Source: an uncultured Lachnospiraceae bacterium
Lineage (GTDB): Bacteria; Bacillota; Clostridia; Lachnospirales; Lachnospiraceae
DNA: 62,411 bases
Direction: 5' to 3'
NCBI GenBank assembly: GCA_910586725.1
Contig: CAJUJL010000011.1
Coordinates: 1 to 62,411 of the forward strand
Part shown: positions 1 to 8,941 of the stretch, piece after piece
How the letters are laid out: every line of letters starts with the position of its first letter
Position numbering within the stretch: position 1 is the first letter of the stretch
Program-made: the position numbers and the translations under genes
The notes under the pieces: generated by a model
Told to the model about the DNA's origin: nothing
What the model saw: the letters and a program-made list of their open reading frames with translations, nothing else
The model's database searches: none

Positions 1-2
1 TA

Positions 3-170
3 GGCATTGATATCCTTGCAAAAAAAGTGTCAACCAATATTGACAATATCATTTTAATGAAAGCTTTTATGGAGAAGGATTTTCAGTTGAGTAAAAGGTT
101 AGTGCATGTGTGGGGGATTCCCCTTATGCAAGTCAATTTTCGCAGGTGTTCCGTAGGAAAAAATCTGTGA
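3..170 (+). other. open reading fragment of unknown origin, truncated at window edge
   Basis: An open frame enters from the left edge and ends with TGA at 168-170, giving 55 residues (starts GIDILAKK, ends VGKNL). I do not recognise it. It lies directly upstream of a decayed metal ATPase, so it may be the tail of another broken gene in the same accessory segment. Whether it is coding at all cannot be decided from 55 codons. Confidence 0.25.
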
Positions 171-202
171 AAATTCTGCCTGTGTCATGACACAGGCAGC
201 GC

Positions 203-1297
203 TTGTTATTCTTATTAAGAAGTCGGGATAACTCTTTAATAAGTATATTACTTATGGTTGTCATTATAATGGCTGCGGCGCTTCTTATTTTTGCTGGCAG
301 CCGCAAAGATGGAATGACAAAAAAGCAAAGGGTTATGATGATTCGGATTTTACTCAGTGCCGGAATCTTGCTGGCGCTCCAGTTTATTTCCGCAGAGATG
401 TTCGATACAGTCTGCGGGTATTTATTCCCGTCTGCCGGAAGATGGCTTCGTTTTGCGTGCTATTTGATTAATTACCTGATTATCGGATATGACATTTTAA
501 GGAAAGCTATAAAGGGTATTTGATGAGAGCTTTCTGATGGCTGTGGCTACGATTGGGGCAATGGCGCTGGCTATTTATGAAAATGGAGAATATCTGGAAG
601 CCATTGCTGTTTTATCAGATTGGGGAGTGGTTTCAGGGATATGCGGTTGGTAAGAGCCGCCGGAATATCAGCAACCTGATGGACATTCGTCCTGATTATG
701 CAAATGTTGAGAGAAATGGAAAATTAGAGCAGATTGATCCGGATGAAGCAGGGATTGGCAGCGTGATTGTTGTTCAGCCGGGAGAGAAAGCGCCGATTGA
801 CGGGATTATCGCCTGTGGCGCTTCCAGTCTGAATACCAGTGCATTGACCGGGGAAAGTCTGTCGAGCGAGGCAAAAGTAGGTGATGAAGTAATCAGCGGC
901 TGTATCAGTATGACAGGAGTATTGAAGATACAGACAACAAAAGAGTTTGGAGAATCTACGGTTTCTAAGATTTTGGATTTGGTGGAAAATGCAAGTTCCC
1001 GCAAATCAAAATCAGAGGATTTTATCTCGAAGTTTGCAAAAATCTATACTCCGGCTGTCTGCTATGCAGCATTGGCGCTGGCATTCCTTCCTCCTGTTGT
1101 CCGTATGCTTTTTATGGGGCTGTCTGCCGATTGGGGAGTTTGGATTTACCGGGCATTGATATTCCTTGTTATCAGTATTCCTTTAATTAGGAGCTGTGGG
1201 CATTGCGAATATGTATCTGGCGATTTTTGCAGATGTAGGTGTTATGATTCTTGCTGTGCTGAACGCAATCCGTTGTCTGTTTGTGAAAAAACTGTAA
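203..1297 (+). pseudogene. decayed CadA/ZntA-type heavy-metal P-type ATPase
   Basis: The intact family member exports Cd2+/Zn2+/Pb2+ and needs about 600 or more residues. Here only pieces remain. Membrane helices follow the ATG at 314, and the frame breaks near 520. A second piece reads DESFLMAVATIGAMAL, and the frame breaks again near 612. A third piece carries the actuator domain with its TGES motif (about 850-870) and runs into the membrane segment FLVIS. There the sequence skips the CPC metal-binding motif, the DKTGT phosphorylation site and the whole nucleotide-binding domain. It resumes with the family's C-terminal helix (AVGIANMYLAIFADVG, about 1190-1297) in another frame. The protein cannot work. 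The breaks look like several separate deletions, so sequencing error is unlikely. The truncated cadC-like regulator follows. Confidence 0.88.
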
Positions 1298-1313
1298 GGA
1301 AGGAGGGGTTCCT

Positions 1314-1529
1314 TTGGCGGAATATCAGGTCGGTCAAATTTATGAAGGACTGAAAGAAAGCGATTTGTACATTCTTATGGATTTTTTTAAGATGCTTGGG
1401 AACCCTACCCGTATTCGTATCCTGTTTCTTTTAATGGAACAGGATGCGAATGTCGGTGATCTGGCGGAGCAGCTTGGGATTACGCAGTCTGCGGTATCGC
1501 ATCATGTGGACGTGCGTCCTTTTAGGTAG
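1314..1529 (+). pseudogene. truncated ArsR/CadC-family metal-sensing repressor
   Basis: A TTG start at 1314 follows the strong Shine-Dalgarno AAGGAGGGG. The 71 residues match the N-terminal winged-helix half of an ArsR/SmtB repressor: FFKMLGNPTRIRILFLL, then the recognition helix LGITQSAVSHH. After the second His the family sequence (normally HLKxLKxxxLV plus the wing and about 40 more residues) is replaced by VDVRPFR and a stop. The wing and C-terminal dimer helix are missing, so normal DNA binding and metal response are unlikely. In cad operons this gene normally sits beside the ATPase, which is also broken here, so both were probably lost together. Confidence 0.82.
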
Positions 1530-1615
1530 GAAAAAGTTACACAGCTGATACTGTTTATGTGTACGATGATTATACGTTGGAAGATAATGGATATTTGAAA
1601 GACATGAAAGGTTGA
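1526..1615 (+). pseudogene. short 3' remnant of an unidentified gene
   Basis: An open 29-codon stretch with no start codon (VGKSYTADTVYVYDDY, ending KDMKG and TGA at 1613-1615) begins exactly where the ArsR remnant loses homology. It has the composition of real protein and most simply is the tail of a second gene joined to cadC by a deletion. The family is not recognised. Confidence 0.35.
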
Positions 1616-1624
1616 GCAACCAAT

Positions 1625-1822
1625 ATGGAAATCAGAGAATGGACAAAGTCGGAATATGGTCTCAAGGTATCATTCTTGTATGTGGCACAGATAAAAGACA
1701 AATGCGGTATTGAGAAGCGTCTGATTTATAACGTGGGTGATAATAAAAGCTGTGTGCCGAAATGTCCGTCGGAGAAAGAAAAAGCGATTATGGCGGCGTT
1801 TCGGCATTTTAATATGATTTGA
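1625..1822 (+). CDS. small hypothetical protein, accessory segment
   Basis: A 65-residue ORF starts with ATG at 1625 (MEIREWTKSEYGLKV) just after the preceding fragment. It has two Cys in a CVPKCPSEKEKA stretch and a mixed basic/aromatic composition, with no signal peptide or membrane segment. No good ribosome-binding site is visible: GGTTGAG lies about 8 nt upstream. I do not recognise the family. The neighbourhood of broken mobile-type genes suggests acquired DNA, and the ORF may be a remnant itself. Confidence 0.4.
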   Translation: MEIREWTKSEYGLKVSFLYVAQIKDKCGIEKRLIYNVGDNKSCVPKCPSEKEKAIMAAFRHFNMI

Positions 1823-1858
1823 GACAGCGGGTATGGTCATATAAGTAAGGAGAACTTT

Positions 1859-2134
1859 ATGAATATGCATGATAAAATGGCAAAGGAATTATTTGACAAT
1901 AAGTCTTTAAAAGCATTATCTTATCTAATTGAGCATGGAAGAGAATTAGAATTTGAATATGACAAAAAAAGATGTTTCCTTAGTAAAGATAATTCGAGCG
2001 GATTTGTATCTATATGGGTTGAGAAGAAGGAACAGTATTTTAACAGTATGGAACAATTGATAGAAAAAGCGGAAATTAATAATGTTTCCTTTGAAGAAAT
2101 TTGGAAGGAAAGTGAGTTAAATATTCTCTATTAA
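1859..2134 (+). CDS. hypothetical 91-residue soluble protein
   Basis: AAGGAG lies about 7 nt upstream of the ATG, a good initiation site, so I treat this as a real gene. The product is acidic and probably helical, with a mixed alpha/beta centre (ELEFEYDKKRCFLSKD, FVSIWVEKKEQYF). It has no membrane helix, signal peptide or recognised domain. The DNA is clearly more A+T-rich than the core genes further right, which fits acquired DNA. The size and local context resemble small immunity or cargo proteins of integrative elements, but nothing in the sequence proves that. Confidence 0.55.
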   Translation: MNMHDKMAKELFDNKSLKALSYLIEHGRELEFEYDKKRCFLSKDNSSGFVSIWVEKKEQYFNSMEQLIEKAEINNVSFEEIWKESELNILY

Positions 2135-2496
2135 AACATATAGGAATCAAAAAAGGCAAAGAAGTGAATAATCAGGATAATAGGAATCTTTCACTGCAAA
2201 TTTACTGCTTATGCCCTAACAGACGGATTGTCCGATTTTAAATTGGCAATTCATTTTTTCTTTTTTCACAATATAAATTAAACAGCCAGCTGCTTTTTAA
2301 AAGGAGTACAGGCAGATAACAGGCAGCAAAATATAAGTAAAAATTTCCCTGAAAAAATCTAAATAAAATATGTAATTTTATTTCGTAATTTTGCGCGTAG
2401 TGTGTTATGATAAAAACGGAGTAGCGCAAAGGGATTTTAATACGAGTTTTTTTGCAGGATATTCTGAATTTAAAGAAGGGAATATGAAATTAGAAA
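2135..2496. other. A+T-rich intergenic region upstream of the sialidase gene
   Basis: This 360-nt stretch has no convincing gene on either strand. It probably holds the sialidase promoter. A perfect TATGAT -10-like box lies at 2406-2411, but the matching -35 position (2383-2388, TCGTAA) is poor, so an activator may be needed. A purine-rich AAAGAAGGG (2472-2480) is the only ribosome-binding-like sequence before the gene. No strong terminator hairpin was seen. Confidence 0.5.
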
Positions 2497-5400
2497 ATGA
2501 CGAACAGAAAAAGTATTTTAAAAGTGTGGAAAAGAACAATCAGTCTGACGACGGCATCTGTGGTGTTTGCGGCAATGCTTCCGGTATCTGCACAGCCGGT
2601 ATTTGCTGACGAGCTGGATCAGGTGAAAAAAGCAGCCAACAGGACAAATGAAAAACTAATCAAGGCAGGAAGTCTTTGCGCTACGGATGAAACAATGACA
2701 ATTGCGCAGCCGTTTCCGACATGGACGGGAGGAAGTTATAATTTTCGCATACCATGTCTGATTTCTATGGAAAGAGGCAATTATAAAGGAAACCTCGTGG
2801 TGGCTGCGGACGCAAGGTATTCGACGCCGGGAGACGGAGGCGGCCTTGACACCATCGCATCCGTATCGGAGGATATGGGGAAGACATGGAGTTACAGTTA
2901 CCCGATCTGGTTTCCCGACAGTGAAGGATATGCCAGTAAAAATGCGACAACGGTAATTGATCCTGCATTGGTAGAGGGACCGGACGGCACGGTTTATTGT
3001 ATGGCAGACGTCAATCCATCGGGAATTACTACGCATTATGGCGGTATTCCGGAAGGAAACGGATATGTGGAGATAGATGGGAAAGAGTATCTTGCGCTGA
3101 CAGACAATCATTCCAAGGCAGGCGGGAATCCCGAGACAAACGCAGCGGACTATGCCTACTATGTGGGAGATTTTGACAAAGGATACGCTCCGGTCTTGAA
3201 TCGTTCGGACGGCTCTGCCACAGACTGGCGGGTAGACGAATGGTATAACATCGAAAAAAAGGTGGACGGAGAGTTTCAGCCGATTCTGCAAAAACAGGTA
3301 AACACGGATCAGGATATTCAGCAGAATGTCCTTTACAAAGATTCCGAGCTTCATGTATACAATATTGGATATATTTGGGTGGTAGAATCCAAAGACGGCG
3401 GGAAAAGCTGGGTAAATCCCAGAATTATCAATGACCAGATTAAAGCCAAAACAGGAGAGAACGCAATTTTAGTATCTCCGGGTAAGGGGATCACTACAAC
3501 GAAAGATGTGATTACCGTGCCTTTCTACAGTCAGTATGGGGGCCAGGAAAAAGCCAGCTTTATCTATTCCAAAGACAACGGAGAGACATGGAAACGCACC
3601 AATACCGTAAATCATCTGCCGGCAGCAGGAAAGTCGTCTGAAAGTGAAATGGTGGAACTTTCGGACGGAACGCTGCGCATGTTTTCCAGAACGGCGAAAA
3701 ACGCCTTGAATAAGATTTGCTATACGGATGTTATCGAGACGGAAGACGGAGAATATGAAATGGGCGACATGGTGAGCACGGACGCTGCGGCATGGAGTGA
3801 TTGTAACGTATCTGCAATCCGTTATTCAAAACAGGCGGACGGAAAAGACCTTGTGCTGGTTTCCTGTCCGAGCGGGGGCAACCGCAGACTGGGTAAAATT
3901 TATGCTTTTCTTGTAAACAATGATGCGGAAAAGACAATGGAGCTGCTGGGTACCTTTGATATTGAGGATCCGGAAGGCGGTGACGCGTTTGCGTATTCCT
4001 GCATGGCGGAACTGGAAAACGGAGAGGTCGGCATAATATGGGAACCGACCGCGTCAGGTTACATCGGGGAAAATCCATACCGGCTCCTTTATGACAGTTA
4101 TCACATTCTTCAGATTGCGCCGACCGCGAAGATTGATGGCGTGACGGAAAAGCCTTCGGAACCAGACGCAAAGAAGATTGTACTGGAAAAAGGCGCAAGC
4201 CATATGATCAAGGGGAATGAAGCGTCTGTGGAAGATGAAGCGGACGCAATAAGGACGGATGCCATAGACCGTTATTTCCTGTGCGACGATAAAACCAGTA
4301 AGGAAGCCAACCAAACGGCTGCTTTGGAAAACGCCCTTATGACCTTTACAAGAGGAAAGAGTGACGATTCCTGGCAGATTAAAAACGAATTTATCAATCA
4401 TTATCTGACAAATTCAGATAATTTCCAGATATATTATTTCAATCCTGTTCCGGAAGATATGACAGTCGAAGAAGGATCGGATGATGGCGGAACCGTTTTC
4501 CGCATCAAAAATAAAAAATCCGGCAGTTATGTGTATTACAACGCATCTCAGACGGTTTTTGATCGAATGGCAGCATACAATGCAAATCAGACGGACGGCA
4601 CATATGATTTTGTTCTTCTGACAAAGAAAGAAACGGTTTCAGACGACGATATAATTCCGGGATATGAGCGCGTATCCGAAATTGTGCCGGATGAGCAGTA
4701 TCTGCTTGTCTGTGTATATGAAGGAAACACGACTGTGCTTTATCCCTATGCGGAAGACTGCGCAAGCTGGGCCGGCGCCGGCTCTATTTGGAACAGTTCC
4801 AGGCGAAAGAGGGCCAAATTCTATTTAAAAGATGTTTCGAAAGTGAAATATCAGATGATCACGGGGCTTGTGCCGGATAAAACGGCTGAAGTTACCGTAG
4901 ACGGAGAGCGTTATCAGATTCAGGTAGAAAATCCTGTGTCGGCGCAAGCCGTGCAGACAATCTTTTTAAACGCGCAAAAAGAGGCTGCGGATTACCGGGA
5001 GATGGAGAAAGGCGATTATTCCAGCGAGACATGGAATGCTTTGCAGAGCGTATGCAGAGAAATACTAAGAGCGGAAAATACCTCTGTTTCAAACAAAAAA
5101 GAGTTGATTGAAAAATTAAATCTGGCCAAAAAAAGCCTGATACTGTTAGACCGGGCTGCGGAAGAGCAAAAGGCAAAAGAGGGAATCCAAAAAGCGGAGA
5201 ATGACTATCAGACAGGAGCTGCAAAATATACAAAAGAGTCATTTGAAGCGTTTAAAAAGGCATACGATGCATTAAATAATGCGCTTTTGGGCACGGGAGG
5301 AAAGACAGACGTAGAGGAACTGCAGAAGTTATGTCAGGATCTTTTGCGTGCGCAGAAAGATTTGAAAGAAATACCGAATGAGGAAGATAAAACAGAACAA

Positions 5401-5895
5401 AAGCCGGCGATTGAAGAAGGAAAAACATATGTTGTCGGTGATTATTCTTACCGTGTAATCAGCCTGTCCAATCAGACCGTAGCCGTAAACGGCCTGTCCA
5501 ATCAGTCGCTTAAGAAGATCAGCCTGGGCAAAACAGTTGTGCTTGGCGATAAAACTTACAGTATTACTGCGATTGATAACAACGCTTTCCTGAAATGTAA
5601 AAATGTAACGCAGGTTACGGTTGCGGCGAATATCGAGACGATTGGAAGCAGCGCGTTTTCCGGATGCAGTAAATTGACAAAAGTTACAATAAACAGCACG
5701 AAGTTAAAGAAAATTGGAAAGAAAGCGTTTTATAATTGCAAAAAATTAAAGAATATTACGCTGAAAACAAAGAAGCTTACAAAGATTGAAAAAGACGCTT
5801 TTAAGAAAATTCACAAAAAAGCTGCGGTAAAAGTTCCGAAAAGCAAATATAAAGCATATGTGAAGCGTTTTAAAAAGGTAAAATTCAAAAAATAA
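2497..5895 (+). CDS. secreted multidomain sialidase (GH33) with LRR_5 tail
   Basis: This exo-sialidase is expected to release sialic acid, or an anhydro form, from glycan ends outside the cell. Its 1132 residues begin with a signal peptide (1-38, ending VFADE). The GH33 propeller spans about 60-545: FRIP at 83-86, Asp boxes near 124 (SEDMGKTW), 298 (SKDGGKSW) and 358 (SKDNGETW). The catalytic set, assigned by eye, is complete: R84, D113, E382, R398, R464, Y532. Next come one copy of an unnamed two-part module (about 559-815), two FIVAR-like helical segments (830-965), and an LRR_5/BspA-like block ending in a lysine-rich tail. There is no LPXTG signal. TAG at 2491 makes 2497 the first possible ATG, yet the only SD-like sequence lies 16 nt upstream. 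A transporter gene follows. Confidence 0.9.
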   Translation: MTNRKSILKVWKRTISLTTASVVFAAMLPVSAQPVFADELDQVKKAANRTNEKLIKAGSLCATDETMTIAQPFPTWTGGSYNFRIPCLISMERGNYKGNLVVAADARYSTPGDGGGLDTIASVSEDMGKTWSYSYPIWFPDSEGYASKNATTVIDPALVEGPDGTVYCMADVNPSGITTHYGGIPEGNGYVEIDGKEYLALTDNHSKAGGNPETNAADYAYYVGDFDKGYAPVLNRSDGSATDWRVDEWYNIEKKVDGEFQPILQKQVNTDQDIQQNVLYKDSELHVYNIGYIWVVESKDGGKSWVNPRIINDQIKAKTGENAILVSPGKGITTTKDVITVPFYSQYGGQEKASFIYSKDNGETWKRTNTVNHLPAAGKSSESEMVELSDGTLRMFSRTAKNALNKICYTDVIETEDGEYEMGDMVSTDAAAWSDCNVSAIRYSKQADGKDLVLVSCPSGGNRRLGKIYAFLVNNDAEKTMELLGTFDIEDPEGGDAFAYSCMAELENGEVGIIWEPTASGYIGENPYRLLYDSYHILQIAPTAKIDGVTEKPSEPDAKKIVLEKGASHMIKGNEASVEDEADAIRTDAIDRYFLCDDKTSKEANQTAALENALMTFTRGKSDDSWQIKNEFINHYLTNSDNFQIYYFNPVPEDMTVEEGSDDGGTVFRIKNKKSGSYVYYNASQTVFDRMAAYNANQTDGTYDFVLLTKKETVSDDDIIPGYERVSEIVPDEQYLLVCVYEGNTTVLYPYAEDCASWAGAGSIWNSSRRKRAKFYLKDVSKVKYQMITGLVPDKTAEVTVDGERYQIQVENPVSAQAVQTIFLNAQKEAADYREMEKGDYSSETWNALQSVCREILRAENTSVSNKKELIEKLNLAKKSLILLDRAAEEQKAKEGIQKAENDYQTGAAKYTKESFEAFKKAYDALNNALLGTGGKTDVEELQKLCQDLLRAQKDLKEIPNEEDKTEQKPAIEEGKTYVVGDYSYRVISLSNQTVAVNGLSNQSLKKISLGKTVVLGDKTYSITAIDNNAFLKCKNVTQVTVAANIETIGSSAFSGCSKLTKVTINSTKLKKIGKKAFYNCKKLKNITLKTKKLTKIEKDAFKKIHKKAAVKVPKSKYKAYVKRFKKVKFKK

Positions 5896-5900
5896 CCGTC

Positions 5901-5937
5901 AAGGAATCGGTATGACAGCATACCGATTCTTTTTTTC
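5901..5937 (+). terminator. intrinsic terminator after the sialidase gene
   Basis: An 11-bp stem, GAATCGGTATG paired with CATACCGATTC around an ACAG loop, is followed by a run of seven T. It starts only 8 nt after the sialidase stop codon. Confidence 0.9.
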
Positions 5938-5945
5938 TGGAAAGA

Positions 5946-5974
5946 TTGCATATCCTGTATATTTATGTTATATT
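5946..5974 (+). promoter_or_regulatory. sigma-A-type promoter for the SSS transporter
   Basis: TTGCAT (5946-5951), a 17-bp spacer and TATATT (5969-5974) precede the transporter gene by about 70 nt. Just downstream, near the expected transcription start, is a short tandem repeat of TCAAAGCT (5987-5994, 5995-6002, partial 6003-6009) that could be an operator or a slippage-prone spacer. Confidence 0.6.
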
Positions 5975-6043
5975 AACTTTAACACATCAAAGCTTCAAAG
6001 CTTCAAAGTGGTAAATTAAATAATTATTTACAGGGAGGTTATT

Positions 6044-7576
6044 ATGAAACTAATTTTATTAATCGTCTATTTTGCTGTTTTAATCGGGATTGGACTTTAC
6101 TGCCGCAAGCATGCGACCGATGTCAACGGCTTTGTTTTGGGAGGCCGTTCCGTGGGACCCTGGCTTACGGCGTTTGCTTATGGAACATCGTATTTCTCGG
6201 CGGTTGTGTTTGTAGGGTATGCCGGACAGTTTGGATGGAGATTTGGCGTTGCGGCGACATGGGCCGGCATCGGCAATGCTATTATCGGCTCCCTTTTGGC
6301 ATGGGTTGTGTTGGGACGCAGAACGCGTATTATGACGCAGCATCTGGATTCGGCGACGATGCCGCAGTTTTTTGGCGAACGCTTTGGCAGCAAGCCGCTT
6401 AAAATCGGAGCGTCCGTAATCATTTTTATTTTTCTGATTCCGTATACGGCGTCTCTGTATAACGGGCTTTCCCGGTTGTTTGGGATGGCGTTTCACATTG
6501 ATTATTCCGTCTGCATTATCCTGATGGCTGTGCTGACGGCGATTTATGTGATTGCCGGAGGATATATGGCTACGGCAATCAATGATTTTATTCAGGGGAT
6601 TATTATGCTGGTTGGAATTGTGGCGGTGATTGCTGCCGTAATCAGCAGCAAAGGGGGCTTTATGGAAGCCCTTGATGGACTGGCAAAGATTTCAGATGAG
6701 GCCGTTGCGGATACGCCCGGTGTTTTTGCGTCGTTTTTTGGTCCGGATCCTTTGAACCTGTTGTTTGTTGTAATACTGACTTCACTAGGAACATGGGGAC
6801 TGCCTCAGATGGTGCAGAAATTTTATGCGATTAAAGACGAAGAATCGATCAAAAAAGGCACGATTATTTCTACGCTTTTTGCGCTTGTAGTATCCGGGGG
6901 ATGTTATTTCCTCGGAGGCTTCGGAAGGCTGTTCTCGGATCGGATTGATGTCGCTGCGAACGGGTACGACTCGATTATACCCACTATGCTTTCAGACCTT
7001 TCGCCAATGTTGATTTCGTTAGTTGTGATCCTTGTTTTGTCAGCTTCGATGTCGACGCTGTCATCTCTGGTAATGGCTTCAAGCTCCACACTTACAATTG
7101 ACTTCTTAAAAGAGATCTTCTTTCAGAAAATGAGTGATAAAAAACAAGTGCTCTGTATGCGTTTTCTGGTTGTGGTGTTTATTGCGATTTCCTCTGTTCT
7201 GGCGTTAATTCAGTATAAAAGCTCGGTTACGTTTATTGCGCAGCTGATGGGAGTTTCATGGGGCGCGCTTGCAGGAGCCTTTTTAGCTCCGTTTATGTAT
7301 GCGCTTTATTCCAAAAAAGTGACGAAAGCTTCCTGTTGGGTTTGCTTCATTTTCGGATCCGTTCTGATGATCGCCAATATTTTTGTAAAAGATTCTTTTC
7401 CGGCCATTATGCAGTCGCCGATCAACTGCGGCGCGATCGCTATGCTTGCGGGGCTTGTAATTGTGCCTGTGGTAAGCCTTATTACGCCAAAGCCGGATCG
7501 GAAACTGGTAGAGGAAGCATTTGCCTGTTATGAGGAAAAAACAGAAGTTTCCAAAAAGACAGCGTTAGGAAAGTAA
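6044..7576 (+). CDS. sodium:solute symporter (SSS family), possible sialic acid importer
   Basis: This 510-residue polytopic membrane protein has about 13 predicted helices, the usual SSS core. The early signature VNGFVLGGRSVGPWLTAF and the helix-2 region TSYFSAVVFVGYAG are typical of the family, as is VIAGGYMATAINDFIQG. AGGGAGG lies about 7 nt before the ATG. SSS members import sugars, amino acids, carboxylates or sialic acid with Na+. The substrate cannot be read from the sequence. The adjacent sialidase gene, transcribed in the same direction, makes sialic acid a reasonable guess, but no nanA, nanE or nanK lies in the window and the two genes are separated by a terminator and a promoter. 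A carboxylate such as acetate or pyruvate is the alternative, given the redox genes downstream. Confidence 0.85.
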   Translation: MKLILLIVYFAVLIGIGLYCRKHATDVNGFVLGGRSVGPWLTAFAYGTSYFSAVVFVGYAGQFGWRFGVAATWAGIGNAIIGSLLAWVVLGRRTRIMTQHLDSATMPQFFGERFGSKPLKIGASVIIFIFLIPYTASLYNGLSRLFGMAFHIDYSVCIILMAVLTAIYVIAGGYMATAINDFIQGIIMLVGIVAVIAAVISSKGGFMEALDGLAKISDEAVADTPGVFASFFGPDPLNLLFVVILTSLGTWGLPQMVQKFYAIKDEESIKKGTIISTLFALVVSGGCYFLGGFGRLFSDRIDVAANGYDSIIPTMLSDLSPMLISLVVILVLSASMSTLSSLVMASSSTLTIDFLKEIFFQKMSDKKQVLCMRFLVVVFIAISSVLALIQYKSSVTFIAQLMGVSWGALAGAFLAPFMYALYSKKVTKASCWVCFIFGSVLMIANIFVKDSFPAIMQSPINCGAIAMLAGLVIVPVVSLITPKPDRKLVEEAFACYEEKTEVSKKTALGK

Positions 7577-7637
7577 TAAAATATGTAATTTTGTCCATAC
7601 TGATTCATATTATGTATAGAAAGAGGTATGAGACAAG

Positions 7638-8882
7638 ATGGAAACATTACAGGAACTGTATCGGAAAATTTTAAAACAGGAAAGGAAAAAGGGCAGAAAA
7701 TTACCGGAGGAATACGACGATTATCCAATTGATTGTCTGCTGGATCCCAAGAAGTATGCCCCGGTTGTTTCGGTTGGAAACTGCGACGACTGCGAGGGGG
7801 ACGGCGGGTGCCAGGACAGCTGTATTTTTGACGCATTGGAAAAGATAGACGGGAAAATTTATATAGACCCAATGAAATGCACAGGCTGCGGCGCATGCGT
7901 AGATGTCTGTAAAATGGGGCATTTAATTGAAAACAAAGAAATTTACCCTGTCCTTGACGTTTTATGCGACCGTGACAAAGAAGTATATGCGTTGATTGCG
8001 CCGGCATTTACCGGACAATTCGGAGAGGAAGCGACCGTTGGACGCCTTCGTTCCGCTTTTAAAAGAATTGGGTTTCAGGGAATGGTAGAAGTGGCGGCAT
8101 TTGCAGACATCCTGACATTGAAGGAGGCTCTGGAATTTGACCGCCACATATTAGCGGAAGGAGATTTTCAGCTGACAAGCTGCTGCTGTCCTGTCTGGAT
8201 TTCCATGATCCGGAACATTTACCAGGATCTTGCAGGTCATGTTCCGGGGGCCGTATCGCCTATGATAGCCGCGGGAAGAGTCGTCAAGAAATTGCACCCC
8301 GATGCGGTTACGGTGTTTATCGGACCGTGCATGGCCAAAAAAAGGGAGGCCAGGGAAGCGGATATTGCGGACGCTGTGGATTACGTTCTGACATTTCAGG
8401 AAGTAAAAGAATTTTTTGAAGCGGTAAATGTAAAGCCCAAGCTTCTGGAAGAAGATGTAAGAGAGCATTCTTCAAGGGCGGGGCGCATCTATGCGAGAAC
8501 CTCAGGCGTCAGCGAAGCGGTCCGCGTTACGGTAGAACAGCTGCATCCGGATAAAAAAGTAAAAGTTCGGGCAGAACAGGCGGACGGCGTCAAAGCATGC
8601 AAAGAACTGATTGAAAAAGTAAGAAAAGGAGAGACAAAGGGGAATTTCTTTGAAGGGATGGCATGCAGCGGCGGATGCGTTGGAGGGCCGAAAGCTCTGC
8701 TTGATGCAGAAACCGGAAAAGAATATGTGGATCGCTACGGGGATAAAGCCAGGTATCAGACGCCTCTGGAAAATCCGTACGTAAAAGAATTATTAGAAAA
8801 ACTTGGGTTTACGGATATTATGGATTTTCTCGAAAACAGCGATTTGCTGACTCGAAAATTTGGCGGCGGCCAGGCAGTATAA
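7638..8882 (+). CDS. [FeFe] hydrogenase, group B type
   Basis: This 414-residue protein should interconvert H2 with protons and ferredoxin electrons. The N-terminal region has clustered cysteines: CDDCEGDGGCQDSC, then a standard ferredoxin motif CTGCGACVDVC, suggesting two Fe-S clusters. The H-cluster motifs are TSCCCPVW (T180-W187), IGPCMAKK (Cys231) and GMACSGGCVGGP (Cys343, Cys347). TSCCCPxW and the GGP ending distinguish group B from the classical group A forms (TSCSPGW or TSCCPGW, and GGGQP). No hydE, hydF or hydG maturase lies in the window. The gene lies between the symporter and PFOR, and PFOR is the obvious ferredoxin supplier. The ATG at 7638 has a weak AGAGG site about 12 nt upstream. 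Confidence 0.88.
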   Translation: METLQELYRKILKQERKKGRKLPEEYDDYPIDCLLDPKKYAPVVSVGNCDDCEGDGGCQDSCIFDALEKIDGKIYIDPMKCTGCGACVDVCKMGHLIENKEIYPVLDVLCDRDKEVYALIAPAFTGQFGEEATVGRLRSAFKRIGFQGMVEVAAFADILTLKEALEFDRHILAEGDFQLTSCCCPVWISMIRNIYQDLAGHVPGAVSPMIAAGRVVKKLHPDAVTVFIGPCMAKKREAREADIADAVDYVLTFQEVKEFFEAVNVKPKLLEEDVREHSSRAGRIYARTSGVSEAVRVTVEQLHPDKKVKVRAEQADGVKACKELIEKVRKGETKGNFFEGMACSGGCVGGPKALLDAETGKEYVDRYGDKARYQTPLENPYVKELLEKLGFTDIMDFLENSDLLTRKFGGGQAV

Positions 8883-8941
8883 ACGGCGGAGGAAACAGTT
8901 TATGCGTTTTGAAATTTATACAAAAAATGTTGTCGAAAGTA

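Noticed and set aside
2135..2496. Riboswitch or attachment site in the gap before the sialidase
   Set aside because: No conserved aptamer core, strong hairpin pair or flanking direct repeats were seen; only A+T-rich sequence and one -10-like box.
2391..2609. 72-codon frame ending inside the sialidase, containing ATG 2484
   Set aside because: Its product has no recognisable features and overlaps the signal peptide coding region. The ribosome-binding oddity is reported as a finding, but I do not call a gene.
2656..3354. 232-codon minus-strand open frame opposite the sialidase
   Set aside because: It has no ribosome-binding site or recognisable domain and overlaps the most conserved part of the GH33 gene.
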